DNA from: Prochlorococcus marinus bv. HNLC1
Lineage (GTDB): Bacteria > Cyanobacteriota > Cyanobacteriia > PCC-6307 > Cyanobiaceae
DNA: 64,000 bases
NCBI GenBank assembly: GCA_000218705.1
Contig: GL947594.1
Location: 769,748 to 833,747, forward strand
Direction: 5' to 3'
Shown: positions 1 to 9,294 of the stretch, in pieces
Position numbering within the stretch: the first letter of the stretch is position 1
Layout: each line of letters opens with the position of its first letter
Notes under the pieces: model-generated
What the model was told of the DNA's origin: nothing
Seen by the model: only the letters and a program-made list of their open reading frames with translations
Databases searched by the model: none
Position numbers and translations under genes: made by a program

Positions 1-1142
1 CTTATTTTTCCTTATTATTACTATAGGAGTTTTTTGATCATCATTACCCGCTGGATTGGTTGTTAAATTTCTCTCTAAGATTTTTAGGTTTGACTTATTA
101 GATGTCTCTAGTATTTTTACTTTACCTAAATCATTGACATCAGCAATAGCTACATCTACTCCAAGTATTTTCGAAACATCATCACAAAAACGTTTTGTAT
201 TAATAGGACCCATCACTATAGATTTATCATATGGGAATGTAGTTCCGCTTATATCATCAATTAATGCAGATTCCTTACCAGTAAGCCTATAAAAGATTCC
301 CTTAATTCCAATAAATTTAAAAATAATTCCAATAGTTAAAGCGTAAATTATTCTTGTTATTCCTATCTTGTTTATGAGAATTTGCATTCCACAAGCTGTT
401 GCCAAACTACTTGTAGGATGAAAAAAATAACATAATAACTTTGAATAAATGAGTATCTAATATTAATAGGATTAATATATCTTCCCTGCATTATTGCTAG
501 AGGTGTTTCTCCAATAATTAAATAATCCCCTTTTTTTACTATATCCTTGCAATAATCTGAAATTGTTTTTACTGGTTCATCAAAAATGCCTAGAATTTCT
601 GTTTTTACAGCTATAGTCGTGTAATTTTTATTATTTCCAGGTATATTGATTAATTTTTTAGCCTTATAAATTGTGTTATTTTTCCTTAAAAGAAAGCAAT
701 TTTGTTTTCTAATAAAACCAAAGTGTCCATAATTTGACCAATTTATCTTTAACCAAATACTTTTATTTTCAATTAATTCATCTCTAGCATTAGCTTTTAA
801 ATAAACTTTTACAAATGAGTTAGACTTAATAATTATCGTTTTCCAATAGTTTTTTAGATTTTGTTTCATTTCTCCATCATCAATAACTAATTCTTTTTTA
901 TAAGGAAGATTAATTAAATTTCCATCATCTAAACCATTTAATTCAATATCTAAATCTGGAACCATAGTCTCTTTATTATTACTTTGATTAATTATTTTAA
1001 ATTCAAATAAAACTTCTTTGGAATTAATTTTATATTTTTGTGGAATTATTTCTAATTTTGATTTAGGAAAATAGATAATTATTAAATCAATAATTAATAA
1101 AATGATTGTTGAAATAATAATTAAATAAATAATAAAAAACAT
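1..1142 (-). CDS. F420-0:glutamate ligase-like protein, frameshifted, cut by window edge
   Basis: The frame opens at an ATG at 1142 with one N-terminal membrane segment (residues 3-25) followed by a soluble domain. The stretch with KTEILG and KGDYLIIGETPLAIMQG resembles the coenzyme F420-0:L-glutamate ligase (CofE) fold that cyanobacteria carry in a membrane-anchored form. The frame drifts at a run of seven T (minus strand) at 421-427 and stops at 372. The neighbouring frame continues the homology (HPTSSLATACGMQ, then IGITRIIYALTIGI and IVMGPINTKRFC) to base 1. One base added or lost in the T run would restore one protein. Its substrate is unknown: Prochlorococcus is not known to make F420. 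The C-terminus lies outside the window. Confidence 0.7.
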
Positions 1143-1152
1143 TTTTTAAATT

Positions 1153-1701
1153 TCAATCTATATTTGACTTATCTTTTTTAGAAATAATACTATTATATTC
1201 ATTAAAACTTTCAACAGAAAATGAAGTATCTTCTATATCTATCCCTTTGATTTCGCCAATAATTTTATTAATTTCATCTATATCAATAAGACCATTTTTA
1301 TCGTATTTTATATTACCTTCACCATCTATTAAAACTGTTTGAGGTATATAACCATTCCAGTAATAACCTTCTTCTTTTTTATTTTTAAATTCCTTTCCTT
1401 GTAATTCATCAGTTGTTAATGCAATTATATCAATGTTATTTCTCCAAATAAGATCAAGACCTGAAATTATTGGTACTACTGCTTTACTATCTGCACTATC
1501 GTCCAAATAAAAAAACAATATAGATATCCTTTCGTTTTCAATTGACTCTTTTAAAGAGGTTTGAGGTGGAACTATTGATCCATTTCCAGCATAAATTGGA
1601 AAAATATTTCCATCGTAACTATCAGTTGTTCTTGAAGCATTTACAGGACTATTTAAAAAAAATAAAATAGATATTAATAAAAGAGATTTAATAAAGTTCA
1701 T
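1153..1701 (-). CDS. thioredoxin-like-fold protein with signal peptide, no CxxC
   Basis: 182 residues. The first 22 form a typical Sec signal peptide (MNFIKS, hydrophobic core, VNASR cleavage region). The rest looks like a thioredoxin fold: ISILFFYLDDSADSK occupies the strand-loop where a CxxC would lie, and YIPQTVLIDGEGNI is the cis-Pro strand that follows. There is no CxxC, so dithiol redox chemistry is unlikely. It probably sits in the thylakoid lumen or periplasm as a scaffold or chaperone, as inferred for related cyanobacterial proteins. It lies 11 bp upstream of the F420-ligase-like gene on the same strand, suggesting co-transcription. The specific function is not known. Confidence 0.7.
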   Translation of the reverse strand: MNFIKSLLLISILFFLNSPVNASRTTDSYDGNIFPIYAGNGSIVPPQTSLKESIENERISILFFYLDDSADSKAVVPIISGLDLIWRNNIDIIALTTDELQGKEFKNKKEEGYYWNGYIPQTVLIDGEGNIKYDKNGLIDIDEINKIIGEIKGIDIEDTSFSVESFNEYNSIISKKDKSNID

Positions 1702-1721
1702 TTGATAAGGATACCAAAAAT

Positions 1722-3347
1722 TTAAATAGATTTTGACCTACCTAATCCTTGTAATATGCCTTTACCTACTAAACCAATAGCTTTGCCAACAACTTTTGTA
1801 AGTATAGTTACGAAAATATTACCAATATACTTAATAGCAATTTCTAATTGGGGAGAAATTGCGTCCCTAATTTCTACTAATAAAGTAATCTGTTTTTGCA
1901 ACCATGTTAATTTGTCTATATCTTTTTCTCTATTCTCATTTTTAAAATATCTAATAAAATTATTATCAACAATATCTATATATTCTCTTTTGCTTTCATA
2001 TAAATATACAGGCATATAAAAATTATTATGCCATCGATCGTAGTTATTTATATTATTTCTAAATCTTTCAAAATTTCTAGTTGATTGTAGTTTTGGATTT
2101 ATAAATAAGTTTCTTAACTCAGGCCAGCCGGAACAATAATTAAAAATATCAGCTGCCATTAAATTTGAAGTTCTTAAAACCCAATTTGAAATAATTGATT
2201 CAAAAGTCTTAAATGACTCAGTTTCATAAAGTGGCAAAATTTTTCCATTATGATAAAGAGGTTCATTCTTAATGATTGGTTCAATAATAGTAAAAATATC
2301 ATGTGATTCAAAATCATCAACATTAGTCATGTTTTCAAATTGACTAAATATAAAATCATTTATAGAGATTAAAACCCCGTTCTTTTTTATTCTTGTATAA
2401 CTATCAATAATATTTAACAATGTATTTTTCTTAAGTTGATATATTAAATCATCTAAATTTTCCTTATATTCCTCATCAGAATAATTTTCTTTAATATTTT
2501 TAACAAGATTATTAAGTTCATTTAAGGTATTAAAAATAGATCTAGAAATAAATTCTTTTTTTAAGCCTGAAATTATAAGCGTAGATTTATTCAAGCAAAG
2601 CTCAATTGAATTATTAGTATATTTTTCAATAAGTCTATTGAAAATTAAATCCCATATTTCGAGATTATTCTTTTCTTTGATAAAAACAGTATCTTGGTCT
2701 ATTTGTTCTTCGTAGCCTAAATTATCTCTAATAGTTTCATCTATATTCATATCTAATGAGTTACCCCATAAAAATATTAATAGAGACTTGGCAGTAATAA
2801 GTTCTCTTAATCTACCTTTGAGAATAAATTTATAAATATTAGGAGTTAAGTCTTTATTGAGATATTTAATAATAGTATTTATTTCATGATCTATTTGTTT
2901 AAGACCTGAAGAAAGAATTTTTTGATTGAAAGAAAGCTTTTTAGGTTTTTTATTAACTATTTTTTTATTGTCAATATCAAAAACCCTACCGCCATTAAGA
3001 ATTGTATTTATAGATTTGAGAACTTTATCTGCGTTTGGATTCAAAAGTAAACCTTCACTAGTTAAGTAAGGTAGATATTTTCCTTCCTCAAAAAATTTAC
3101 CAGTAAATATTATTAAAATACTTGTATCTATATATTTTTCTTTTAATTTTATTAACTCTAATCTTATTAAATCCTCTGACTGATAATTTAAAATATTCCA
3201 AATTATTAAATCAGGAATAAATTTATCATTTGAGGGATCTAGTGAAACTTTTAAATCATTATCTAATGAAGTTAATTTCAAAGATAATGACTCAGCTAAT
3301 AAACTTGGAGCAATTATTAGTATAGATTTTTCTTTAGTTATTGACAC
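1722..3347 (-). CDS. DUF3685 (Ycf55-like) family protein
   Basis: 541 residues, a cyanobacteria-specific family. Residues about 8-115 read like a decayed response-regulator receiver domain (ILIIAPSLLAESL, then DLIIWNIL and TSILIIFTGKF), but the phospho-acceptor pattern is not convincing. The remainder matches the long helical DUF3685 region: the segment around WVLRTSNLMAADIFNYC, WHNNFYMPVYLYESKREYI, then a basic, hydrophobic tail (residues about 505-541, rich in Gly, Val and Ile) that may associate with membrane. No enzymatic motif is visible. The name rests on overall family resemblance; its cellular role is unknown. Confidence 0.7.
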   Translation of the reverse strand: MSITKEKSILIIAPSLLAESLSLKLTSLDNDLKVSLDPSNDKFIPDLIIWNILNYQSEDLIRLELIKLKEKYIDTSILIIFTGKFFEEGKYLPYLTSEGLLLNPNADKVLKSINTILNGGRVFDIDNKKIVNKKPKKLSFNQKILSSGLKQIDHEINTIIKYLNKDLTPNIYKFILKGRLRELITAKSLLIFLWGNSLDMNIDETIRDNLGYEEQIDQDTVFIKEKNNLEIWDLIFNRLIEKYTNNSIELCLNKSTLIISGLKKEFISRSIFNTLNELNNLVKNIKENYSDEEYKENLDDLIYQLKKNTLLNIIDSYTRIKKNGVLISINDFIFSQFENMTNVDDFESHDIFTIIEPIIKNEPLYHNGKILPLYETESFKTFESIISNWVLRTSNLMAADIFNYCSGWPELRNLFINPKLQSTRNFERFRNNINNYDRWHNNFYMPVYLYESKREYIDIVDNNFIRYFKNENREKDIDKLTWLQKQITLLVEIRDAISPQLEIAIKYIGNIFVTILTKVVGKAIGLVGKGILQGLGRSKSI

Positions 3348-3422
3348 TTAAAATATAATATATATTTTAAATTAACTAATATATTTATTAAATTCCAGTC
3401 TTTATATTAAATTTCTAAATAA

Positions 3423-4190
3423 TTATGCATATATATCATTATTATTTGGAAAATCTCCTAATCTCTTTGATGAGAGAATATCTTGAGCTTCTTTAATTGT
3501 AAATTTATTTTCATAAAGAGCCTTCCCTACTATTACACCATCAAGACCTTCATTCTCATATTTTGTCAAAGAAAGTAGGTCTGATAATGAACCAATACCT
3601 CCAGAAGCAATTACAGGAATATTTGTATTATTTAGAATATCTTCAATAAAAGACTCATTTGGCCCATTAAGAGTACCATCTGTACTAATATCTGTAACAA
3701 TAAAATTTGAAATTTCTAAATCTGAAAATTCTTTTATTAATTCAGTTGCTTTAATATCTGATTGCTTTAGCCAACCTCTAGTACTTACTTTACCTTGATT
3801 TGCATCTATTCCGATTATTATCTTATTTGGAAATTTAAAAGTCAAATCTTTTACTAATTTTTTATCCTCAATGGCCGAGGTACCCATAATTACTTTGTCA
3901 ATACCGTAAGAAAATAATTGTTCTATTCTTTCCAGAGATCTTATGCCCCCTCCAATTTGTATTGGAATTTTAATATTCCTTGCAATGGATATTATTGATT
4001 CATCATTAGAAGCATAACCAGTTCGCGCCGCATCTAAATCAACTATGTGTAAAGATTTAGCACCATCTTTTTCCCATAATTTTGCTTGGACTTTTGGTTC
4101 ATTGATAAATTCTTTAGATTTATTAAAATCACCTTTTACAAGTCTTACACATTTTCCTTCAATAAGATCAATAGCAGGAATTAGTCTCAT
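3423..4190 (-). CDS. hisA: phosphoribosylformimino-AICAR ribotide isomerase (HisA)
   Basis: HisA performs the Amadori-type isomerisation of ProFAR to PRFAR in histidine synthesis. The 255-residue length fits. The start MRLIPAIDLIEGKCVRLVKGD contributes the catalytic Asp8, and the second catalytic Asp is at 129 in IIIGIDA. Phosphate-binding loops are GGIRS (80-84) and ASGGIGS near residue 195, and DISTDGTLNGPN is the family's C-terminal-half motif. The (beta/alpha)8 half-repeat is evident. It stands alone, with its 5' end facing the divergent CSP41-like gene 90 bp away. Confidence 0.97.
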   Translation of the reverse strand: MRLIPAIDLIEGKCVRLVKGDFNKSKEFINEPKVQAKLWEKDGAKSLHIVDLDAARTGYASNDESIISIARNIKIPIQIGGGIRSLERIEQLFSYGIDKVIMGTSAIEDKKLVKDLTFKFPNKIIIGIDANQGKVSTRGWLKQSDIKATELIKEFSDLEISNFIVTDISTDGTLNGPNESFIEDILNNTNIPVIASGGIGSLSDLLSLTKYENEGLDGVIVGKALYENKFTIKEAQDILSSKRLGDFPNNNDIYA

Positions 4191-4280
4191 AATAAATTTG
4201 TTTCTAAAATTTCTTTAAGTATTCCTATTTTTAAATAATTATTAAAGTAGGTTAATATTATTAATTAAAAATTTAATATT

Positions 4281-5201
4281 ATGAAAATTCTTGTAATGGG
4301 TGGAACTAGATTTGTAGGTCAATCATTGGTAGAAAAATTATTAAATCAAAATCACGAAATAGATATATTTACTAGAGGAAATAGACCAAATTTAAAAGGA
4401 ACTAATTTAATAAAAGGTGATAGAAATTTAAAAGAGAATATTTTAAATATTAAAAATAATAAGTATGATTATATTTTTGACATTTCTGGAAGAGAATTAG
4501 ATCAAACAAAAATTTTATTAGAGAATATTAAAGATGACTTTAAAAGATATATTTATGTAAGCTCAGCTGGGGTCTATAAAGATCTTACTGAACTGCCATT
4601 AATAGAAAGTGATCCGGTTGATAAAAATAGTAGACATAAAGGAAAATTTGAAACGGAGAGCTGGTTGATAGAGAATAAAATTCCATTTACTAGTTTTAGG
4701 CCAACATACATTTATGGACCAAATAATTACAATAAAATCGAAAATTGGTTTTTTGAAAGAATAGTTAATCTAAAAATTATTCCCATACCAGGTGATGGAA
4801 ATTTGATTACTCAATTAGGTCATGTCTCTGATCTTACCGATGTGATGATCAAATGTGTAAATTACGATAAAACGAAGAATAATATATATAATTGCTCTGG
4901 AGATAAGGGTGTAACTATTAAGGGTCTAATATTTAAATGTGCTGAAGCATGTAATATTGATAAAAACAAAATACAATTAAAAGAATTTGACTATAAGAAT
5001 TTAGATCCAAAATCTAGAAAAGGCTTTCCAATAAGATTAAGTCATTATCAAACATCAATTAATAAGATTAAAAATGATATAGATTGGGAGCCAAAATTTA
5101 ATTTAATAAATGGATTGAAAAATAGTTTTGAAAATGATTTTAAATTTAAAATAAATGATAATATTGATACCTCATCTGACGATCAATTATTTAAATCTTA
5201 A
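4281..5201 (+). CDS. NAD-dependent epimerase/dehydratase, CSP41-like
   Basis: 306 residues with an N-terminal Rossmann motif MGGTRFVGQSL (GxxxxxG; residues 7-13), the extended-SDR strand YIYVSSAGVY and the RPTYIYGPNNYNKIENWFFERI segment. These are typical of the cyanobacterial homologues of chloroplast stem-loop RNA-binding protein CSP41. The YxxxK active pair is not conserved (Y of SAGVY lacks the Lys four residues on), as in CSP41, which argues for RNA binding or a structural role rather than sugar epimerisation. It is divergent from hisA and its 3' end overlaps the convergent pgsA gene by 15 bp. Confidence 0.85.
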   Translation: MKILVMGGTRFVGQSLVEKLLNQNHEIDIFTRGNRPNLKGTNLIKGDRNLKENILNIKNNKYDYIFDISGRELDQTKILLENIKDDFKRYIYVSSAGVYKDLTELPLIESDPVDKNSRHKGKFETESWLIENKIPFTSFRPTYIYGPNNYNKIENWFFERIVNLKIIPIPGDGNLITQLGHVSDLTDVMIKCVNYDKTKNNIYNCSGDKGVTIKGLIFKCAEACNIDKNKIQLKEFDYKNLDPKSRKGFPIRLSHYQTSINKIKNDIDWEPKFNLINGLKNSFENDFKFKINDNIDTSSDDQLFKS

Positions 5202-5717
5202 ATAAATAAGTGAAGAATATATACACAATAAAAAGCTTATCCAATAAGATATTATGCCGATATCAAAAATAAAGATATTTTCATATGGATAAAAGAGTAG
5301 TAATAGAGCTAGGAATTGAAAGAAGCTTTTATATTTTGCAATACTTATAGCAGGCATACCATGTCTCTTTGAATTTCTAATTGATGTAATAACCAACTCT
5401 CTAAAAATTATTATTGAAAATGACCAAAAAGGAATTATTTGATTAATGCAAAGCCAAGTAAAGGGAATTAAGATGAATATCTTATCTGCTAATGGATCTA
5501 TAGTCGCCCCAAGGCTAGTTTTTAAATTATATTTTTTAGCAATAAAACCATCTGCAAAATCAGAAATTCCGCCAATAATAATAAAAAACCAAACAAAACT
5601 TTTAAAATTTATTTCTAAAAAAACAATTATTGGAAATATTAATAAGATCCTAAAAATTGTAATTAAATTGGGTATGTTTCTTGTCGAAAAGAATTGTTTT
5701 AATATTTTTGTATTCAA
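5187..5717 (-). CDS. pgsA: CDP-diacylglycerol--glycerol-3-phosphate 3-phosphatidyltransferase (PgsA)
   Basis: This enzyme makes phosphatidylglycerol-phosphate; phosphatidylglycerol is the thylakoid phospholipid. The 176-residue length is typical. The CDP-alcohol phosphotransferase signature is at residues about 52-78: D-FA-DG-FIA-K, then G-ATI-D-PLA-D. The usual Arg after Ala is a Lys here, a conservative change. About five to six hydrophobic segments follow the opening RNIPNLITIFRILLI. The 3' end overlaps the convergent epimerase gene by 15 bp. Confidence 0.93.
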   Translation of the reverse strand: MNTKILKQFFSTRNIPNLITIFRILLIFPIIVFLEINFKSFVWFFIIIGGISDFADGFIAKKYNLKTSLGATIDPLADKIFILIPFTWLCINQIIPFWSFSIIIFRELVITSIRNSKRHGMPAISIAKYKSFFQFLALLLLFYPYENIFIFDIGIISYWISFLLCIYSSLIYLRFK

Positions 5718-5798
5718 TAGATTTTTTTATAATTGATATATTTTATATTGAATTAATTAAATAACTCAATTTAGAAGCAAAATAAATTTATTTTTAAA

Positions 5799-5987
5799 TT
5801 AATAATCTCTAGATATCCTTTTTTCTTCTTCTAATTCATCTTCTAATTGTCTTATTAACCTAGTTACAAGATTTTGAAATTCAGGTTGACAACCTTTAAA
5901 TGCTGCCTTATGTCTAATAGGTTCATTTCTAGTGCGTAGATCTGTAAGCATTAGAGTTAAAGCATCTATTTTAGAATTTAATTTCAT
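5799..5987 (-). CDS. conserved small hypothetical protein (62 aa)
   Basis: 62 residues, starting MKLNSKIDALTLMLTDLRTR. It is mostly helical and charged, ending in a Glu-rich stretch (QLEDELEEEKRISRDY), with a single Cys. No known domain is recognised. A clean ATG, and a position 22 bp downstream of the SDR gene on the same strand, suggest a two-gene unit. The style resembles small conserved proteins of marine picocyanobacteria; function unknown. Confidence 0.65.
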   Translation of the reverse strand: MKLNSKIDALTLMLTDLRTRNEPIRHKAAFKGCQPEFQNLVTRLIRQLEDELEEEKRISRDY

Positions 5988-6009
5988 TTTATTTTTAATA
6001 TTACATGAA

Positions 6010-6669
6010 TTAGATAATTTGCATAGCTTCCTTGAAAGATATTTTTTTATTGTCTATCGAACTTGTAATTTCAATAGTTTTATTGATAGATGTATTTTCT
6101 TTAAGTGATTCAATACAGCATTTTGCAACTAATCTTCTTGGGATTGAACCTTTCTCTTGTGTATCTATCTTTGAATAATATATTTTCTCATTAGTATACT
6201 CTTCTGTTTCTTTTAAACCTCCTGGCCTTATGATTGTCCATTCAAATGAATTTGTTTTTAATAAATTTTCTCCTAACTTTTTCCATAAAAGTATTAAACC
6301 AAAAAGATTTAAAGGATGAATTAATTTTCCTGTGCATAAAGAACTAACTAAGATAACTCTTTTAAGACCAACTCTTTTACAACTTTGTAACTGTCTATAT
6401 ACTCCTAAGGCATCTACTCTCGCAGGTCCCGTTAAATCTATTGAAGCTCTCGCACCCGTGGCAATAATGAGAGCATCAACATCTTTCAAAGCATTATCTA
6501 AAGCTTCCTTGTCATCAAGTGATAATCTAGTGGTTTCAATATCTCTTAAATTTTCTGGAACTATTGAATTATTTCTAACAATTTGCTTTACTTTATAACC
6601 TTTTTGAGTCGCTTCTTCAACTATACGAAAGCCAGTCTTGCCAGAGGCTCCTGTTATTGCAATTTTCAT
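6010..6669 (-). CDS. NAD(P)-binding atypical SDR family protein
   Basis: 219 residues. The N-terminal ITGASGKTGFRIVEEA carries the GxxGxxG dinucleotide-binding loop (residues 7-13). Further NAD(P)H-binding-family landmarks are DALIIATGA, RVILVSSLCTGK and the WTIIRPGGLKE segment. It belongs to the atypical SDR (NmrA/SDR_a5-like) group, which is common in cyanobacteria and chloroplasts; most members have no assigned substrate. There is no YxxxK dyad, so it may bind nucleotide as a sensor or act as a reductase of unknown substrate. It lies 40 bp downstream of nth on the same strand. Confidence 0.8.
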   Translation of the reverse strand: MKIAITGASGKTGFRIVEEATQKGYKVKQIVRNNSIVPENLRDIETTRLSLDDKEALDNALKDVDALIIATGARASIDLTGPARVDALGVYRQLQSCKRVGLKRVILVSSLCTGKLIHPLNLFGLILLWKKLGENLLKTNSFEWTIIRPGGLKETEEYTNEKIYYSKIDTQEKGSIPRRLVAKCCIESLKENTSINKTIEITSSIDNKKISFKEAMQII

Positions 6670-6709
6670 ATTTTAAATAATATTTTAAACAATATTAATA
6701 TAATTAGAT

Positions 6710-7363
6710 TTAAGCTTTTTGCGTCACTACTTTTTTCTTTCTATTTGGATATACTTTTTTACAAATAAAACATTTTGTTCCGTCACATCCTCTAGCTGTG
6801 CAGTATTCTCTTCCATAAAAAATAATTTGTAGATGTAATTTATTCCATAAAGACATTGGAAATATTCTCTTTAAATCTTTTTCTGTTTGTATCACACTTT
6901 TACCATTAGTTAATCCCCATCTTTGAGATAAACGATGAATATGAGTATCTACGGGAAAAGATGGAACATTAAAAACTTGAGACATGACAACGGATGCAGT
7001 TTTATGACCTACTCCTGGTAAAGACTCTAATTCTTCAAAAGTATTTGGAACTATACCATTATATTTTTCTAAAAGAATCTTAGACAAGTTGTATGTATTT
7101 TTTGATTTCTGTCTCGATAAGCCCAGTTGCTTTATATATTTATAAATATTATCAATTCCTAAGTTAACCATCTTTTTGGGATTATCAGCAACTTTAAATA
7201 ATTCTTCCGTCAATTCATTTACTTTTTTGTCTGTTGATTGAGCACTCAATACTACAGCTATCAAAAGTGTAAAAGGACCATTATGATTTAAAGGAATTGG
7301 GGTTTCGGGGTAAAGTTTTTGTAATTCAGAAATAATTATTTTTGATCGATCAATTTTTTTCAT
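6710..7363 (-). CDS. nth: endonuclease III (Nth), DNA glycosylase/AP lyase
   Basis: Nth removes oxidised pyrimidines in base-excision repair. The 217-residue length fits. The helix-hairpin-helix is LPGVGHKTA with catalytic Lys121, and the catalytic Asp is Asp139 in PVDTHIHRLSQRWG. The 4Fe-4S ligands are Cys188, Cys193, Cys198 and Cys201. That spacing (C-x4-C-x4-C-x2-C) differs from the E. coli C-x6-C-x2-C-x5-C, but four cysteines remain in the right region. The gene is divergent from the iron-type ABC ATPase. Confidence 0.95.
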   Translation of the reverse strand: MKKIDRSKIIISELQKLYPETPIPLNHNGPFTLLIAVVLSAQSTDKKVNELTEELFKVADNPKKMVNLGIDNIYKYIKQLGLSRQKSKNTYNLSKILLEKYNGIVPNTFEELESLPGVGHKTASVVMSQVFNVPSFPVDTHIHRLSQRWGLTNGKSVIQTEKDLKRIFPMSLWNKLHLQIIFYGREYCTARGCDGTKCFICKKVYPNRKKKVVTQKA

Positions 7364-7455
7364 TTCTTGAAACTAGCTTGGTATAAAAATATACTTTCAA
7401 TAATTTTGATATTCGTTTTTTGCTAATTTTATTTTATGGATATTATTTAAAGGAT

Positions 7456-8519
7456 TTGACTCAAGACAATGCATTAGTAATAGAGAATTTATCTCATTCT
7501 TATGATAATAATAAAGCTACTAATTTGATATTAGATTCAATAAATTTAAAGATTAAACATGGAGAATTACTAGGTTTGTTAGGACCTTCTGGTTGTGGAA
7601 AAACTACTTTATTAAGATTGATCGCAGGTTTCGAGGCCCCAAAGAAGGCAAAATAATTCTTAATAATAATGAAATCTCATCTAGTAATAATATTGTTGTG
7701 CCAGAGAAAAGGAATATAGGGATGGTCTTTCAAGATTATGCTCTTTTCCCTCATTTAAATGTGTTTGATAACGCAAAGTTTGGTTTAAAAAATAAAAATA
7801 ACTTGTCACGAATAGATTATTTACTGAATGTATTAGGCATAAAAAGTCTGAAGAAGCGTTATCCTCACGAATTGTCAGGAGGTCAGAAACAAAGATTAGC
7901 AATCGCTCGTGCTCTTGCTCCAGGTACTTCTTTTTTATTGCTAGACGAGCCTTTCTGTAGTTTAGATTTAAATGTTAAATTAAGACTAAGGAGTGAGCTG
8001 CCAACAATATTAAGAAACTTTAATGCGAGTGGCCTTATGGTTACACATGATCCAGAAGAAGCAATGGCTATTTGCGATAAGGTTGCTGTTATGAATGATG
8101 GTTATATACATCAAATAGACGAGCCTTCTAAATTAATTAATAATCCAAAGACTCTATTTGTTAGTAGTTTTATTCTTGGTAATAATGTACTAAAAATAAA
8201 CTTCTCTGGAGGGATTATTAATACAGTTATCGGATCTATCAATAATTCAAATTTACAAGAAAATTCAGATATAAAATATTTATCTATTTCACCTAAATCA
8301 ATTTCAATTGAAAAATCATCTAAAGGGGAAGGAACTGTTATTGCTAAAGAGTATCTTGGTGAATATTTTATTTATAAGGTTTTAGTTGAAGATATATATA
8401 TCAGAGTAAGAACTCACCTTAGTAATAATATTAAAATTGGTGAGAAGTGTAATCTAAATTTAATCAAGAATATGCAATACTTTCTTTTTCCAGGTGGTAT
8501 AAAAATAAAATTTAATTAA
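7456..8519 (+). CDS. futC: iron(III)-type ABC transporter ATP-binding protein, frameshifted
   Basis: The ATPase has Walker [10 protein letters not shown], the Q-loop in [12 protein letters not shown], signature LSGGQKQR and Walker B LLLDEP, followed by a C-terminal regulatory (TOBE-like) domain as in FbpC/FutC iron importers. The frame breaks near 7640: [12 protein letters not shown] ends in the first frame and KEGKIILNN continues in the next. One base is missing around the short C and A runs in gccccaaagaa. I chose the TTG at 7456 because AAGG precedes it; a TTG at 7420 is also in frame. The assignment to iron is inferred from the C-terminal domain and from ferritin 220 bp downstream. FutA and FutB partners are not in this window. 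Confidence 0.78.
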
Positions 8520-8635
8520 TGACATTTACATTTTCCGCCCTTCCATTTAGGACATTTTAATTTTTTACATTTTTTTTTCTTATTAAAATAAATTTTAGAA
8601 AATAATTTTTTATGCTTTAGTTCAAAATGTTCCAA
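8516..8635 (-). CDS. small basic Cys-rich peptide (39 aa), possible metal binder
   Basis: This frame runs from a TTG at 8635 to a TAA at 8516-8518 and encodes 39 residues. The C-terminal 17 residues read [17 protein letters not shown]: four Cys and a terminal His in a Lys-rich context. The 3' end overlaps the stop of the convergent ABC ATPase by 4 bp. No family is recognised. The Cys/His pattern, and the position between an iron-type transporter ATPase and ferritin, suggest metal binding, but that is inference. Weak points are the TTG start and short length. Confidence 0.42.
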   Translation of the reverse strand: MEHFELKHKKLFSKIYFNKKKKCKKLKCPKWKGGKCKCH

Positions 8636-8678
8636 ACCAAGAAGAAATGAAGAATACTATGTATTGTAAATAATTAAT

Positions 8679-8727
8679 TGATTAACTATCACAATTTATA
8701 CAATATGTTGTATTATTTAGTTAATCA
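8679..8727. promoter_or_regulatory. inverted repeat in ferritin promoter region
   Basis: TGATTAACT at 8679-8687 is matched exactly by its reverse complement AGTTAATCA at 8719-8727. Between them lies a smaller palindrome, TACAA-TATG-TTGTA (8699-8712). The block ends 12 bp before the ferritin ATG. This could be an operator or a 5' UTR structure. It does not match a Fur box well. Confidence 0.4.
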
Positions 8728-8739
8728 TATAAAACTTGC

Positions 8740-9294
8740 ATGTCTAAAAGTGCGTTAAATCAAAAATCAAAAATACATTTTGGTCCTTCTGGAAGGGCAG
8801 TATCGCAGGAAATTGATAATGACTTACTCGATAATATACTCCAACATTTGACTATGGAAAGAAATGCAAATGTTCAATATTTTTCTATGTCTTTATGGTT
8901 TCAGGAGCGAGAATTAAATGGCTTTAGTTCTTTTTTTCTTAAGGAATCTAAAGACGAATTAGAACACGCTTATAAATTTACTGATTATTTAATAGCTAGA
9001 GGTCAAAACGTTGATTTACATGCATTATCTAAACCTGTTCAAGAATGGGAATCAATTCAAGATTTGATAGCTTACGCATTCAACATGGAAGCTGATTTGA
9101 CAATTTCTTTGCAGCAGCTTTATGCAATATCAGAAAGAACAAGTGATATAAGGACAAATGTTTTTCTAGATCCAATAGTTGAGTCACAAATTAAATCAGA
9201 AGATGAATTTGCTCATATTTTAGGCAAGGTTAAGTTCTCTGGAGAAAACCCTTCAGCAATATTAATTGTTGATGAGTATTTAAGCAGAAAATAA
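8740..9294 (+). CDS. ferritin
   Basis: 184 residues forming the four-helix ferritin. Helix A carries NANVQYFSMSLWF and the ferroxidase Glu/His set is in ESKDELEHAYKF (ExxH). A second cluster, AYAFNMEADLTISLQQLY, and then EDEFAHILGKV supply the remaining ligands. It oxidises Fe(II) and stores iron as a mineral core in a 24-mer. It is preceded by a conspicuous inverted repeat. Adjacent iron-type ABC ATPase and Crp-family regulator genes fit an iron-homeostasis cluster. The 3' end overlaps the convergent hypothetical gene by 15 bp. Confidence 0.95.
   Translation: MSKSALNQKSKIHFGPSGRAVSQEIDNDLLDNILQHLTMERNANVQYFSMSLWFQERELNGFSSFFLKESKDELEHAYKFTDYLIARGQNVDLHALSKPVQEWESIQDLIAYAFNMEADLTISLQQLYAISERTSDIRTNVFLDPIVESQIKSEDEFAHILGKVKFSGENPSAILIVDEYLSRK

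Noticed and set aside
56..292. Plus-strand frame of 78 codons near the window start
   Set aside because: It lies opposite the better-supported minus-strand F420-ligase-like gene.
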